Below, piece after piece: positions 37,667-49,100 of a stretch of 64,000 nucleotides of DNA (within the stretch, counting starts at the first letter, position 1; each line of letters opens with the position of its first letter). Source of the stretch: Rhodopirellula bahusiensis (GTDB taxonomy: Bacteria; Planctomycetota; Planctomycetia; Pirellulales; Pirellulaceae); assembly GCF_002727185.1 (NCBI RefSeq), contig NZ_NIZW01000002.1:186001-250000 (forward strand), in the 5' to 3' direction. Both the position numbers and the translations under genes were made by a program. The notes beneath the pieces were generated by a model. The model ran no database searches and was not told the DNA's origin. It saw only the letters and a program-made list of their open reading frames with translations.

Positions 37667-38701
37667 GTGGCGGACTGCATCAAGATCAATTCCATGACTC
37701 GCAGGGAATCGAATTTGTTTGCCAAACCCTCACCACAAGAAGTGCTGGCATCGCGAACAGACGCGGTGGTTGCCGACGAGGAAGATCGCAACCGCGATGC
37801 CAAACGGCCCAATTCGGTGTTCGTGGAACTGGAACCCGCCAGTCGCCACCCGAATCGCTCGCCAGGGCAGTCGCCGGAGATGACCGAGGTGCTGACGTTG
37901 TTGCTGGCGTCTTCAGAGTGTTCGCTGCGGTGCACAATGTGCGATTTGTGGCGAAACACGCTGGATGAACCAACGCCCGCGGGGGCACTGCCCGAGCAAA
38001 TACGATTTGGTTTGCAACACTGGCGGGAGCAGACTGGTCGCGAATCGGGCGGAACGATCAAGCTCTACAACAGCGGCAATTTCTTTGACCCGCGAACGAC
38101 GCCGTCAGCGGATGACGACGAGATTCTCAAATTGTGTGAGCCGTTTGATCGCGTGGTAGTGGAGAACCATCCTCTGATCGGAACACGGCGCTTGTTCGAG
38201 TTCGGGAAACGCTTGCGCGGGAAACTGGAAATCGCGGTCGGCTTGGAATGCATTGCGCCGCGAATGTTGGATCGATTGAACAAACGACTTCGTCCGGGGC
38301 AATTTTTTCAATTTGCACAAAGCTTGAAAGAAGCTTCCATTGATCTGCGAGTGTTCCTGATTCATGGGTTGCCGTGGCTGGCGACGCAGGAGTCGGATGC
38401 GTGGACGATCCTGTCGGCACGATTCGCGGCAGCGGCGGGCGCTCGTCACATCAGTTTGCTTCCGTGTCGAACGGGCAATGGTTTCATGGACCGTTTGGCG
38501 AACGAGGGAGTTTTTCATCCGCCGTCGCGAAAACAGATGCGAGCGGTCATGGATGCACTCGAAAACGATTCGCGATTTGATCACGGGCCCGTGCTGACAC
38601 TGGACACGTGGGGATTGGAGCCGGAGGTGCCTGAACTGACCGAGCTCGCCGCCGATGCCCAACCATGTGACTCACAAAGTGACTCGCCAAATCATGTCTG
38701 A
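37667..38701 (+). CDS. Radical SAM enzyme of unknown specificity
   Basis: The 344-residue product starts at GTG 37667 behind a GGGGG. Cys85, Cys89 and Cys92 in SECSLRCTMCDLW form the CxxxCxxC site for the 4Fe-4S cluster. After it, GGTIKLYNSGNFFDP and VGLECIAPRMLDRLNKRL resemble the group of RaSEA-type enzymes (archaeosine synthase partner) and other small-molecule radical SAM proteins, but specificity cannot be read from sequence. The first 60 residues are polar and unlike the core. Its stop overlaps the start of the next gene by 8 bp, so the two probably work together. Confidence 0.85.
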   Translation: MADCIKINSMTRRESNLFAKPSPQEVLASRTDAVVADEEDRNRDAKRPNSVFVELEPASRHPNRSPGQSPEMTEVLTLLLASSECSLRCTMCDLWRNTLDEPTPAGALPEQIRFGLQHWREQTGRESGGTIKLYNSGNFFDPRTTPSADDDEILKLCEPFDRVVVENHPLIGTRRLFEFGKRLRGKLEIAVGLECIAPRMLDRLNKRLRPGQFFQFAQSLKEASIDLRVFLIHGLPWLATQESDAWTILSARFAAAAGARHISLLPCRTGNGFMDRLANEGVFHPPSRKQMRAVMDALENDSRFDHGPVLTLDTWGLEPEVPELTELAADAQPCDSQSDSPNHV

Positions 38702-40223
38702 TTCATCGACGGACTATGATGTCGCGATTTTGGGTGGTGGGTTTTCCGGTGGCCTGTTGGCTTGGGTTTTGTCCGCCCGCGGTATGCGAGTGTTGCTGGT
38801 GGAGCGGGATCGGTTCGGCCGATTCGCGATTGGTGAATCCAGCACGCCGATGGCGGACTTGGTGATGCGTCAACTCGCCGAGCGGCATGGGCTACCGAAG
38901 CTACACGCGTTGTCGACTTACCCGACTTGGCAGCGGAACTTTCCCGAGTTGCGGCGCGGAATGAAACGTGGCTTCAGCTACTACCATCACGGTGGAGTGG
39001 ACTCGGGCGAAGGCGTCGGACGAGAATTTCACGACGAGTGTGAGGCGTCGCCCAGCGCGAGTCGGAACAGCTTGTTGGTGACGGCCAGTCCCAATGAGAC
39101 TTGGGCGGACACGCACTGGTTGCGCAGTGATGTCGATGCGTTCTTCATTGAGCAAGCCATGGACGCTGGTGCCAATTGCCGTGAACACACGGAGGTCGTG
39201 GAGGCGGAGATGGGTCGATCCGTGCGGATGACGCTACGTGAGCGTTCGGCGGGAGACGATGATGGAACGACTCGCAGGGTTTCGGCTCGTTGGATCGTCA
39301 ACGCTTCGGGACGTTTCGGTGTGTTGCCAGACTCGTTGATGAAATCAATCGGGTTGCGACGAGTCGATGATCGTTTGCGGACGAACACCCGCAGTGTCTT
39401 TGCACACTTTCGCGGCGTGAAATCTTGGACGGATGAACTTCGGCGAACCAATCAGTTGGGCGCGGACGAGCCATTTGATCCCGACGATGCGGCGCAGCAT
39501 CATTTGACCGACGAGGGTTGGATGTGGATGTTGCGATTGGATCACGGCGTCACGAGTGTCGGATGGACTCAGCCAAGCGGACGGGATCCAGTGGACTGGC
39601 AACGGTACCCAAGTCTGCAACGCATGATGCGGGAAGCGGTCTTCGACGACGCGACTCCCAATTGGATTTCCGTTGATCGAGTTCAACGAATGCAGTTGCC
39701 GGTGAGATCAGGGAACTACATCGCGATGCCGACCGCGGTCGCCACCATCGATCCATTGCATAGCACGGGGATCGCACATGGATTGATCGGTGTCGCTCGA
39801 TTGGCGGACGCTTTGCTGAGCGAGTCCTCTCGTCAGTCCGAATTGCTCCAGCGCTATGCCGCTACCGTCGAGCAAGAGTTGATGCGGATCGATTCGTTGG
39901 TGGCGATGTGTTATCGATGTTTGCGGAGCATGCCGCGTTTCGAAGCCGTTTCGATGTTGTATTTCGCCGCTGCAATCGGCTCGGAAGAGTTCCTGGTGTC
40001 GGGCGGTGATGTGCACTCGCCACTTTGGTTCTGCGGCGTTCCCGAGTTTGAACGTTTGATCGAACAGACGAACGAGCAGTTGGATCAGAACGTCACGGAT
40101 GCCGGATTGTGGGAATGGCTACGCCCGCGATTGCAGAGTTTCCAATCCGCTGGGTTGCTCGACCCGGGGGTTCGAGGAAGGTACCGCTACACGGGCGAAG
40201 CGAAGTCGTCGGTTCGAGATTGA
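38694..40223 (+). CDS. FAD-dependent oxidoreductase, flavin-halogenase-like
   Basis: ATG at 38694 gives 509 residues. The N-terminal FAD fold DVAILGGGFSGGLLAWVL (G14, G16, G19) is followed by FAIGESSTPMADLVM, the pattern of the tryptophan-halogenase and geranylgeranyl-reductase superfamily. A GWMWMLRL segment stands where flavin halogenases have WxWxIP, so the Pro is missing. MPTAVATIDPLHSTGIAHGL is the late FAD-binding block. It may be a hydroxylase, reductase or divergent halogenase. The 8-bp overlap with the radical SAM gene points to a shared pathway for some small molecule or peptide (inference). Confidence 0.8.
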   Translation: MSDSSTDYDVAILGGGFSGGLLAWVLSARGMRVLLVERDRFGRFAIGESSTPMADLVMRQLAERHGLPKLHALSTYPTWQRNFPELRRGMKRGFSYYHHGGVDSGEGVGREFHDECEASPSASRNSLLVTASPNETWADTHWLRSDVDAFFIEQAMDAGANCREHTEVVEAEMGRSVRMTLRERSAGDDDGTTRRVSARWIVNASGRFGVLPDSLMKSIGLRRVDDRLRTNTRSVFAHFRGVKSWTDELRRTNQLGADEPFDPDDAAQHHLTDEGWMWMLRLDHGVTSVGWTQPSGRDPVDWQRYPSLQRMMREAVFDDATPNWISVDRVQRMQLPVRSGNYIAMPTAVATIDPLHSTGIAHGLIGVARLADALLSESSRQSELLQRYAATVEQELMRIDSLVAMCYRCLRSMPRFEAVSMLYFAAAIGSEEFLVSGGDVHSPLWFCGVPEFERLIEQTNEQLDQNVTDAGLWEWLRPRLQSFQSAGLLDPGVRGRYRYTGEAKSSVRD

Positions 40224-40278
40224 ATTGCGATTTGGCTGACGGGAAAGCAGTTATGATCGCCAAGCTCAGCGTGCCCAC

Positions 40279-42915
40279 TCAGCTTTGAAACAGTTCTTCT
40301 TCGACTTCGTCGTCTTCCAGTTCCACTTCGATGAGGTGGGCGTTTTGCGTGGCCCGGCAAAGGTCGAGCAGTCTCTGCGTTTGTCGAAGGAGTGTGATCC
40401 ACTCGACGTTTTCGCCGTTGGACGCTGCTTCTTCGATTTGGCGTGCGGAATCGACGATGGGTGTAAGGTAGCTGGCGTCAGCGATGTCGCACAAGTCTCG
40501 AGCGAGGTCACGCAGTTCTGTGATGTTTTGCTTGTCCATGGCTTCAGCGATGCGTTCGATTTGCTGTCCGATCTTCAGAGCGGTTGGCTTTGGAACGGCG
40601 AACGAGATTCCCGTGGTGGTCGGCACGCCCATGGCGCTTTCTTTGACATCGGCCTCGATCTTCGTGAGGAAGTGATTCACCAGTTTTGCATCGAATTGTT
40701 TGCCTGCGCAGCGTTGCAATTCCAACGCCGCGGTGGAGTGCGGTCGGCCTTGACGATACGCATGATCCGACACGATGGAGTCATACGTGTCGGCGATGGT
40801 GAGGATGCGAGCTTCCATCGGAAGCTCATCCAGTTTCAGGTGCCGTTCGGTGGTACCGCGTTCGGAGATCGCATGGTGGGCTCGAATGATGCGTTCTAGT
40901 TCGGGGCAATGGAACGTGCCCGCGACCATGTCCAATCCGATGGTGTTGTGTCGCCGCATGACTTTCCATTCTTCGTCGGTCAGCGGTCCAGGTTTATGCA
41001 AGACATCGTCGGGGACGCCGATCTTGCCAATGTCGTGCAAGAGTGCTGCGATCTCCAGCACATAGATATCACGTTGGCAAACCAAACCGTCCGCGGCTTG
41101 CACGCAAAGGTTGGCGACGCGACGGCTGTGTTCCGCGGTCGCAGGATCTCGGTAGGCCAATGCGGAAACCAACGCCGTGACGGCGTGGAACGGCAGGCTG
41201 ACCAAATCCGGATCAGCGACTTCTTCGGGTTGCGATTCTTCTTCGCCGAGGACGTCCACGCGATCGGGATCGAATGGGACCGACTGGTTTCGTCCGCCGC
41301 GTTTGGCGACATACAGGCAACTGTCGGCTTGGTTGATCAGCGATTGAACATCGGCGGCGCCGAATTTCAGCTCGCTGACACCGAGTGACGCGGTCAATCG
41401 CAACGACTCGGGGTCTTCGAGGCGAATGTTCATGATCGCCAATCGAGTTCGTTCGGATTGCTCCATTGCTTCGTCCAGGTCGTGACCCGGCAGCATCACG
41501 CAGAACTCTTCTCCACCGTAGCGGCAGACGACTTGGTTCTCTTCGTGAAGGTCACGCAACACCTTGCTGACTTTGCGAAGCACTTCGTCGCCCGCGTGGT
41601 GACCGTATGTGTCATTGACGCTCTTGAAGTGATCGATGTCGACCATGAAACATGACAGCGGACGTCCCGCGCTGCGGTAATCCGTGAGCATCTCTTCCAT
41701 GCGTTCGAAGAACGCACGACGGTTCAAGCAACCGGTCAACGCATCTCGTGTCGCGAGAATTTCGAGCTCTTGGTTCTTCTTTTGAATTTCGTCTTTGCTC
41801 AATCGCAACATCGACAACATGTTCTCGAGTTCGAGACGATGCTTCTCAACGTGCGTGACGTCCTGGAAAGTGACCAGGGCACCTTTTTGTTTTTCATCTT
41901 CGCCGATCGGTCCAGCGTTGACGCTGAAGACTCGGTGAATGCCATCGCGGCCGGTCAGACGAAGGATTTCTCCGACGACTGATTTACGCTGGCTGATGGC
42001 TTGTGTCCAAGGCAGTTCGGCTTCCTTGGTCGTCTTTTCACCGTTGCCGAACACCCATGGCAAATCGCCCGCCAAACGGTCTTGCAGTTCTTCGGGCTCG
42101 AAACCGTTGGTATCCAGGAAATTGTCATTGGCGAGAACGATCTTGCCGTCTTTGTCGAGCACCAACAGGCCTTCGGCGAGGGTGTCGAGTGCTTGACGGA
42201 CTCGTTCCGGCACGACCTGCGTTCGTGAGAAGACGCCGAGGATCCGCATCATCAGGAACGAATACGAACCCATGCCGATCACGGTGAAGAAGATCAGTAG
42301 GCGAAGAATGCCATGGTCGAGCAAGTTGCCGAGCGGTCCCGAAAGGTTGCTCTTGAACGTGAATTCCAGATTTCCCCAAGTGCGGTCTTGAACGGTGATG
42401 GGGATGTCCAGCCGGATGATGTCGCCGTCGAGTTCAGCCGTCGCTTCTTGCGATGCCGAGACGGTGGGCTCAACCCAATTCGGGACCAATTCGGTGGGTG
42501 CGGGATCGTCGGATAGGAACAGGACGTCATCGTGTGACGCTGTGCTTGACGGCTTGGGATCAGAAACGTTGGCTGTTCTTGATTCGTCGGACGAACCGGA
42601 TTTTTTCCAGCAGATTCGGTGATGTTTTGTCGCGGCTTGAAGCGTGCCGGTTTCGGTTCTCAAGCCGGATGAGAGCAGTGTGTCGTTTTGGCGTACCAAG
42701 GATTCCAGCGTGGAATTCAGCTTGGACCATCGGTGTTGACGAATGTCGTCAATGGATGCGATCGCAACGGTTTCGCAGAATTTACGCCGCGCAGCTTCTT
42801 CGGCCAGCCGTGAATCGGGGATAAACCCGAGCCACTGAGCTCCGAGGATGAGACCCAATCCGACGCACACAAGTGCGAAGGCGAGTCGAAGCGATGCGAA
42901 TACGGCTTGGAACAA
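40279..42915 (-). CDS. Membrane GGDEF plus HD-domain signalling protein
   Basis: The 878-residue product has two membrane helices (about 7-30 and 205-225) flanking a periplasmic sensor part, a PAS domain (about 245-360, LLVLDKDGKIVLANDNFLDTNG), a GGDEF domain with the intact active site GGEEF at 467-471, and an HD domain (His627-Asp628 in LLHDIGKIGVPDDVLHKPGP). The GYP motif of HD-GYP phosphodiesterases is missing: HHAISERGTTER stands in its place. No RxxD inhibition site precedes GGEEF. The last 110 residues are helical and look like an Hpt domain without the His. The protein should make cyclic di-GMP; breakdown by the HD domain is uncertain. Confidence 0.9.
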   Translation of the reverse strand: MFQAVFASLRLAFALVCVGLGLILGAQWLGFIPDSRLAEEAARRKFCETVAIASIDDIRQHRWSKLNSTLESLVRQNDTLLSSGLRTETGTLQAATKHHRICWKKSGSSDESRTANVSDPKPSSTASHDDVLFLSDDPAPTELVPNWVEPTVSASQEATAELDGDIIRLDIPITVQDRTWGNLEFTFKSNLSGPLGNLLDHGILRLLIFFTVIGMGSYSFLMMRILGVFSRTQVVPERVRQALDTLAEGLLVLDKDGKIVLANDNFLDTNGFEPEELQDRLAGDLPWVFGNGEKTTKEAELPWTQAISQRKSVVGEILRLTGRDGIHRVFSVNAGPIGEDEKQKGALVTFQDVTHVEKHRLELENMLSMLRLSKDEIQKKNQELEILATRDALTGCLNRRAFFERMEEMLTDYRSAGRPLSCFMVDIDHFKSVNDTYGHHAGDEVLRKVSKVLRDLHEENQVVCRYGGEEFCVMLPGHDLDEAMEQSERTRLAIMNIRLEDPESLRLTASLGVSELKFGAADVQSLINQADSCLYVAKRGGRNQSVPFDPDRVDVLGEEESQPEEVADPDLVSLPFHAVTALVSALAYRDPATAEHSRRVANLCVQAADGLVCQRDIYVLEIAALLHDIGKIGVPDDVLHKPGPLTDEEWKVMRRHNTIGLDMVAGTFHCPELERIIRAHHAISERGTTERHLKLDELPMEARILTIADTYDSIVSDHAYRQGRPHSTAALELQRCAGKQFDAKLVNHFLTKIEADVKESAMGVPTTTGISFAVPKPTALKIGQQIERIAEAMDKQNITELRDLARDLCDIADASYLTPIVDSARQIEEAASNGENVEWITLLRQTQRLLDLCRATQNAHLIEVELEDDEVEEELFQS

Positions 42916-43105
42916 GAAAGTCGATCGATGAGTTCGGGATGGTTGACGTCAAATTCACCTCTGATTTGTCACAAGCGTTCGGTGACACGCGGCCCGTCGG
43001 CCACGCGAAATCAGCTGGAGAATTCCCTTTGGATAAGTCTTCGCCATGAAACGCGGCACACCGTCATTAGGAGGTGTACATCTGAGTTGACGCTGAAAAG
43101 TTGTG

Positions 43106-43154
43106 TCGCTACGAACGGTTTCGCTGCCTGATGCGGCTGTTCGGTTTGTAGCGA
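43106..43154 (-). terminator. Terminator of the giant gene
   Basis: An 11-bp stem (43106-43116 with 43144-43154, one G-T pair) encloses a second short hairpin. Read on the minus strand it is followed by ACACAACTTTTC. It lies 15 bp after the stop codon of the giant gene. The rest of the gap up to the signalling gene (42916-43105) shows nothing clear. Confidence 0.5.
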
Positions 43155-43168
43155 GTTGTCCGGTGGTG

Positions 43169-46100
43169 CTAGTCGAGCATTTCTTCCACTTTGTCCTGGG
43201 CCATTCCGTCCGCTCCTCTATAGGCAGAGAGCAGCGATGCGGGGTCCAACATTCGCCAACTGGGGATGCCCGCATACATCGTCGCGATGAACATCCCGCC
43301 TCTGAGTGCCCAAAGCACATATCCAATCGAGGCCAGCCCCAATGTGGTGCCAACAGCGCCGACGTCGATTTCTTCGTTGTCGAATGACTCGTTGATTTGG
43401 ACCGTGCCGCTGTCGGACAAGTGCCAAGTGAGCAGTGTGTTGAGCGCGGATTCGCCAGCGAGGTCGTTGAGCAATCCGTCGCCGCTGTCGAGAATCTCGT
43501 ACAAGAAGGATGTGTCGCCAAAACCAATGCGTTGAGCGCCGCGACTGGTTTGACTGACGCTTGCACGAATGCCTTGCCCACGAGCGTCGGTGCCTCCACC
43601 GGAGCTGTCCTCACCCGATTCCGATCCGCTTCCATCGCCTTGGTTTGCGTTTTGGTTGCCTCGGCCGGATTGCGTTGATTCGTTACCTGCTGTGCCTGAT
43701 GAACCGCCAGGACCAACGGTGGTGGCGGGGCCATCCGCATCGCCGTCGCCGGTCGAGTCGGTGGGTGCATCGCTACTGTCGGATCCTTCGTCGCCACCGT
43801 CCCCGCTGCCGGTCGATCCGCCTGAATCGCCGCCGGAGTCTCCTCCACCGTCGCCGCCTGAGCTTCCGCCAGAGCCGCCTGTGGAGCCACCCAGGACATC
43901 GATTGTGACCGTTGCGATGTTGCTGGTCAGCAAACCATCGTCAGCTTGATAGCTGAACGAATCATCGCCGAAGTAGCCTGAGTTTGGCGTGTAAGTCACG
44001 TTGCCGTCCAAGTCGACTTGCAGCGTGCCATTGGCTGGGTGAGCCACAATGACAATGCGAAGTGGATCGGAGTCCACGTCGACGTCGTTCGCAAGCAAGT
44101 GAGGTGAATTCAACAATGTGTCTTGGCCGACCACCACGGTGTACACACCGTCGTCCAGTGCGACGGGGGCTTCGTTGATGTCGGCCACTTGGATCGTGAA
44201 GGTTTGATCGACGAAGGTCCCGTCATCGGATGTTCCCCGCACAATGACGTCATGAGAGGAATTTGCTTCGAAGTCCAGCGACGCTCCCGCCGCAACGGTG
44301 ACGACTCCGGAGTTCAGGTCGACATCGAAGCGTCCGCCCGCGTCGTCGAACATGGCGTACTGGACGTCGCTGTTGGTTGCGTCAAAGTCGGTTGCCAAAA
44401 CGGTGACGCCCACGGAAACGCCCGCGGCAGAGTTCTCGTTGACCTGGTTGGCGTTTGCATCCACATCACCATTGGCGACCACCACGAACTCGTTGACATC
44501 GTTGATGTTGATCGTGAAGGACTGAGATGCGGTGGAAGTATCGTCGGATGTGGCGGTGACGGTGATGTCGTAGCTGGCGGATGATTCCCGATCGACGGAG
44601 CCCGCCACGGTGACTTCGCCGGTGCTGGAATCAATTTGAAACAAGTTGCCGGGATTGGCGGTCAGGCTATACGTGATTGTGTTATTGGTCGCATCCAGAT
44701 CGAACGCAGTGGCTGTGACACCGACGCTGGTTCCAACCGCTACGTTCTCATCGACTTCGTTCACATTCGCGTCGCTGTCGGTGGGAACCGTGACATTGAA
44801 CTCATCCAAGTCATTGATCGCGATGTCGAACGTTTGCGTCGCGACGGACCCATCGGAACTGGAGGCCTGAATCTCGATGGTTCGGCTGTCACCGTGAGTC
44901 TCGCGATCGATTGCCGCCGCAGTGGTGACTTCGCCCGTGTTGAGATCGATCTGGAACAAGTTGTCTGGATTGCTGGTCAGGCTGTACGTGATCGTGTTGT
45001 TGGTCGAGTCCAAGTCAAACGCATCGGCGGTGAGTCCAACGGAAGTTCCAGTCCCGACGTTCTCATCGACCTCGTTGGCCGCTGCGTCGCTATCGGTTGG
45101 GGTGCTGACGGCATGCTCGTTGGCATCCGTGATTGTCACGGCAAAGTTTTCGTCGTAGGTGGCACCTGCGGTGTCCGTCACTCGGACGGTGATGTTGTGG
45201 GTGGTGTCGGTTTCATTATCCAGTTGGGATGTGTCCGCAACGGTGACTTCACCGGAGCTGGAATCGATCACGAATCGTCCGTTCGCGTCGTCAGTCAAGG
45301 TGAACGTCGCTGTGTCGCCGGAATCTATGTCGCTGTGAGTGATCGTGCCGACGGACGTTCCGTTGTTGGCGGTTTCCACGACGGTCAGGCCAGTGGTTGC
45401 CAAATCATGAGGATTGTCATTGGCACCCTGAATGGTGATCGTGATTTCGGCGGTGCTGTTCGCTCCGTTTGAATCTTCGATCGTGTAGGTGAAGACATCC
45501 TGAAGTGTGTCGCCTGTCGTTCGAAGTGCTTGCACGGACGCGTTGTTTTCATCGACAACAAAGGTGTACGACCCGTTGCTAGCGATTTGGATGGTTCCGA
45601 ACGAACCAACCACATTGCTGGCGACGGAACCCGATGCCGAACCTTGCGAACCCGCGGCGACACCGACAACCGTCAGCGAGTCAGTCACGTCCGCATCGGT
45701 GTCATTGTCCAAGACGTTGCCGGTGGCATCGCTGCCAACTGTAGCGTTGGCGATTCCACCCGACTCGGTTGCGGTGCCGCTATCAACCAAGGCAATCGGT
45801 CCGTCGTTGGTTCCTGTGATGGTGACCGTGACGGTTTCAGTGTCGGAGAGCGTTGATCCGGAATCGTCGGTGGCGCTGATGGTGTAGGTCAGGACCAGCG
45901 TTTCGCCGTTGGCGAGGAAGTCGAATGCTTCGGTGCCACTGTTGAAGTCCCATGTCAGCGTGTCGCTGTTCTCGGTTCCGTCGAGGATCGCGGTTGGTGA
46001 GACGGACAGGAAGCTTTGCAGGGTCGCGTTGTTAAGCGATCCGGGAACGCTCGATGCTCCGATTCCTGAGACGGCAACGCTGTCGACGGCGGCGGTCACC

Positions 46101-49100
46101 TCGTCGGCGACGTCCGCATCGCTGACGGTGAACGTGCCGGAGTCGGTTAGGCCGCTGTCGGTTTCAGTCAGTGATGACGTGGCGGGGCCGCCGCTGATGA
46201 TCGGGGCGTCTTCGATCGAATTGACAGTGACGTTGAAGGTCACGTCAGTGGATTCCCCGCGAGCATCGGTGGCTCGGACGGTGATCGTCGTCGTGCCGTG
46301 TTGGTTGGCGGCGTAGTCCAGCGTCAACGTGCCGGCGCCGTTGTCGACGTTCGCCGAATCCAGGAACTCGGAGCTGCTGTAGCCGATCAGACTGTAGGTC
46401 AACTCGTTGTCGGCGTGTTCCAGATCGCTGAAGGCCGCGTCCAAGTCAATCACGGTGTCGGGGGCGTCTTCGTCAACCGTGACGTCGCTGATACCGCCAG
46501 TCGGATTGCTGTTCAGGAAAATATCGACGGCACCGGATGGTGAGTCGTATTCGTCGTAGACGGTGAAGCCGACCGAGTCGTTGACCAACGTGATGGAGTC
46601 AAACGTTCCCGCCAGCGTGGTGGCCGTGAAGATGTCTTGCAGGTAGCCGCCGGCGGTCATGCCGGTGAGGTCGAGTTCCAACTGCGCGCCGAGGCCGAGC
46701 GTGAAGGTTCCGCCGACCGCGATCGATTCGTAGACGCTGGTCGAAGATGCCGACAAACGAATGATTGCGTCATCTTCCACAGTCAGGTCGTTTGTGATGG
46801 TGCCAGCCCCGGTCAACACCGAGTCGTTGACCACGACTTCGCCAGTCGCGTTGATCGTGTGACCGTTTAGGTCCAACGTTCCCGAGATCACGTTCAGGCC
46901 TTGCGAGCTTCCGTTGAGCACCAAGTCATCGGCCAAGATCGCGGTGCCAGACGTCTTGTCGATGTTCAGTTTGCCATCGGAGAGATCCTCACCTGAGATC
47001 GTTTGGGTGCCGGTGCCGTTGAGTGTCAATACAGCGTCGCCGCCGACGCTGGTGTCGGACGACGTGATGTTGCCAGCGACACGAATTTCGCCAACGTTCA
47101 ACGCGTTGACGCTGGTGATCGTCAAATCGCCACCGACGTTCAGAACGCCGGAAATGTTTTTGCTGAAGTTAGAATCAAAGATGACATCGTCGAAGTTGAT
47201 CGCGGACGCGGCGATGGTTCCGGAGTTGTTGCCGAACGTGATCGTGTGGGTCAGATCCGCGACGCTGCCGGCGACATGGTTCAATGTGCCATTGATGGTC
47301 AGGTCGGTGCCGAAGGTCAGCGTGCCTGACCCTTTGTTGATCGTCAGGTGCTCGGCTTTGGCATTCGCATTGGTTGCCGTGACCGTTTGGTTGCCGGTGC
47401 CATCGGCGATGATCATCGTCGTGCCGCTGTAGCTGTCATCGCTGTAGGTGATGTCGCCTGAAACGTTGATTTGGCCGCCGTTCAGCGTGCCAGCGTTGGT
47501 GAACGTGAAGTCGCCGTCGACGTCCAGTGTTCCGACGATCACGCGAGTTCCTGCGACCGTGCTGTTCAGGATCACATTGTCGAACGTTGCCGAACCTGAA
47601 TCGATCGTGGTGTTGTGACCTTGGAATTCAACGGTTTGTCCATTGGTGTCCCATCCGCCGGATGTGTAGGTGAAGTCGCCGCCGAGTTCGATGTCGTCGA
47701 GCAGTTGAACTGTGCCAGAGGCTTTATTGATTTCCAAGTTGCCAAGTTCACCGGTTCCGCCGTCGGTGGAGATTTGCTGATCGTTGGTGCCGTCCAGAAT
47801 GATCAGGCTGGTTCCATCCCAATCGTCGTCGGTCGTCAGCACGTTGCCCGCCACGTTGATGGCGGCTCCGTCGATGGAGTCAACATCGGTGAGTGTCAAA
47901 TCGCCATCGACGTTCAAACCACCAACTACGGTGATCGTGCCGTTGGTGTTGTTGACGCGGAAATCGTCGATCGTCAGTCCATCGGCATCAATGGTCTGGT
48001 TGGTGGTTCCGTTCAAGCCGACTCGGTTGCCGCTAAAATCGACTGTGCCGGACGTGTGGGTGAAGTCGCCGAACAAGTCTAGGTTGGAGGCGAAGGTGAG
48101 TGTTCCGCTGGACTTGTCAATGTCGATTGAGTAGATGTTGCCGGAACGCGTGTAGGTTTGATCGCCACTGCCATCGAATACAAGCGTGGATGTGCCAACT
48201 CCCATGGAAGGCGTGCTGTCAAAGTCGCCCGCCAGCTCAACACGGCTCGAGCCCCAGTTCATGGTTCCGCCGGTGCGAGTCAAATCGCCATCCATGTCCA
48301 GCAAGTGGCCTGCGGTGCGGAATGTTCCGTCTGATTGCACGAAGTTACCAGTCGTTTGGAAGTCGCGTTCTTGCGTGAGCGTGCCGGTGTAGCCCGCACT
48401 GACCTGGATCTCGCTGACGCTGCCGGCGAACGCCGAGTCAATGTCGGAATCCTTGGTGCTGGTTGCGTCGAACACGACGATGTCATCCGCTTCGGGAACC
48501 AAGTCGTGATTCCAGTTGTCTGCATCGGTCCAGTCATTGGTCGCTCCGCCGCCGTCCCAGACGAAAACGGTTTGGCCGGGATTGACTGTGATCGCGACGG
48601 TGGTCGAATCGGTCAGTGACCCGTCGTCGACCAAGACAACCAGCGATGCACTGCCGTTGTAGCCGGCTTGGGAGTCGTAGCCCAAACCGTACAACGCCGC
48701 GTCGATGTCGGCGGTGCTGCCGCTGAACTGCAGCGTTCCGTCGCTGCCATCGCCATCGATGATGGTCAGCCCGGTGGTTTGCGAGAGAGCGATCGCGGCG
48801 TGGTCGGCGGTCACCGTGACGGTCAGGTTGTCACCGTCGACGTCGTCGGTATCGAGAATGCCCGCACCCGAGATGTCGAATGACAGCGAACCGCCTTCGT
48901 TGACGGTCGCGGTGGCGGGGCTGGTAACCGTGGGGGCATCGTTGACATCCGTGACCGTGATTTGTGCCGATTCGGTGTTGCTGCTGAATGCGGAATCGCC
49001 GCCGGTCGAGCTGATGTTGTGGTACGTCCCAGCGGTTCCGGCCGTTTGATCCCAGCCACGGAATCCGAAGTTGGCGAGCGTTCCGTTTTCACCGTTGGGG

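Noticed and set aside
38694-40223. Naming the gene a tryptophan halogenase
   Set aside because: The WxWxIP motif is incomplete and the catalytic Lys could not be placed, so only the superfamily is given.
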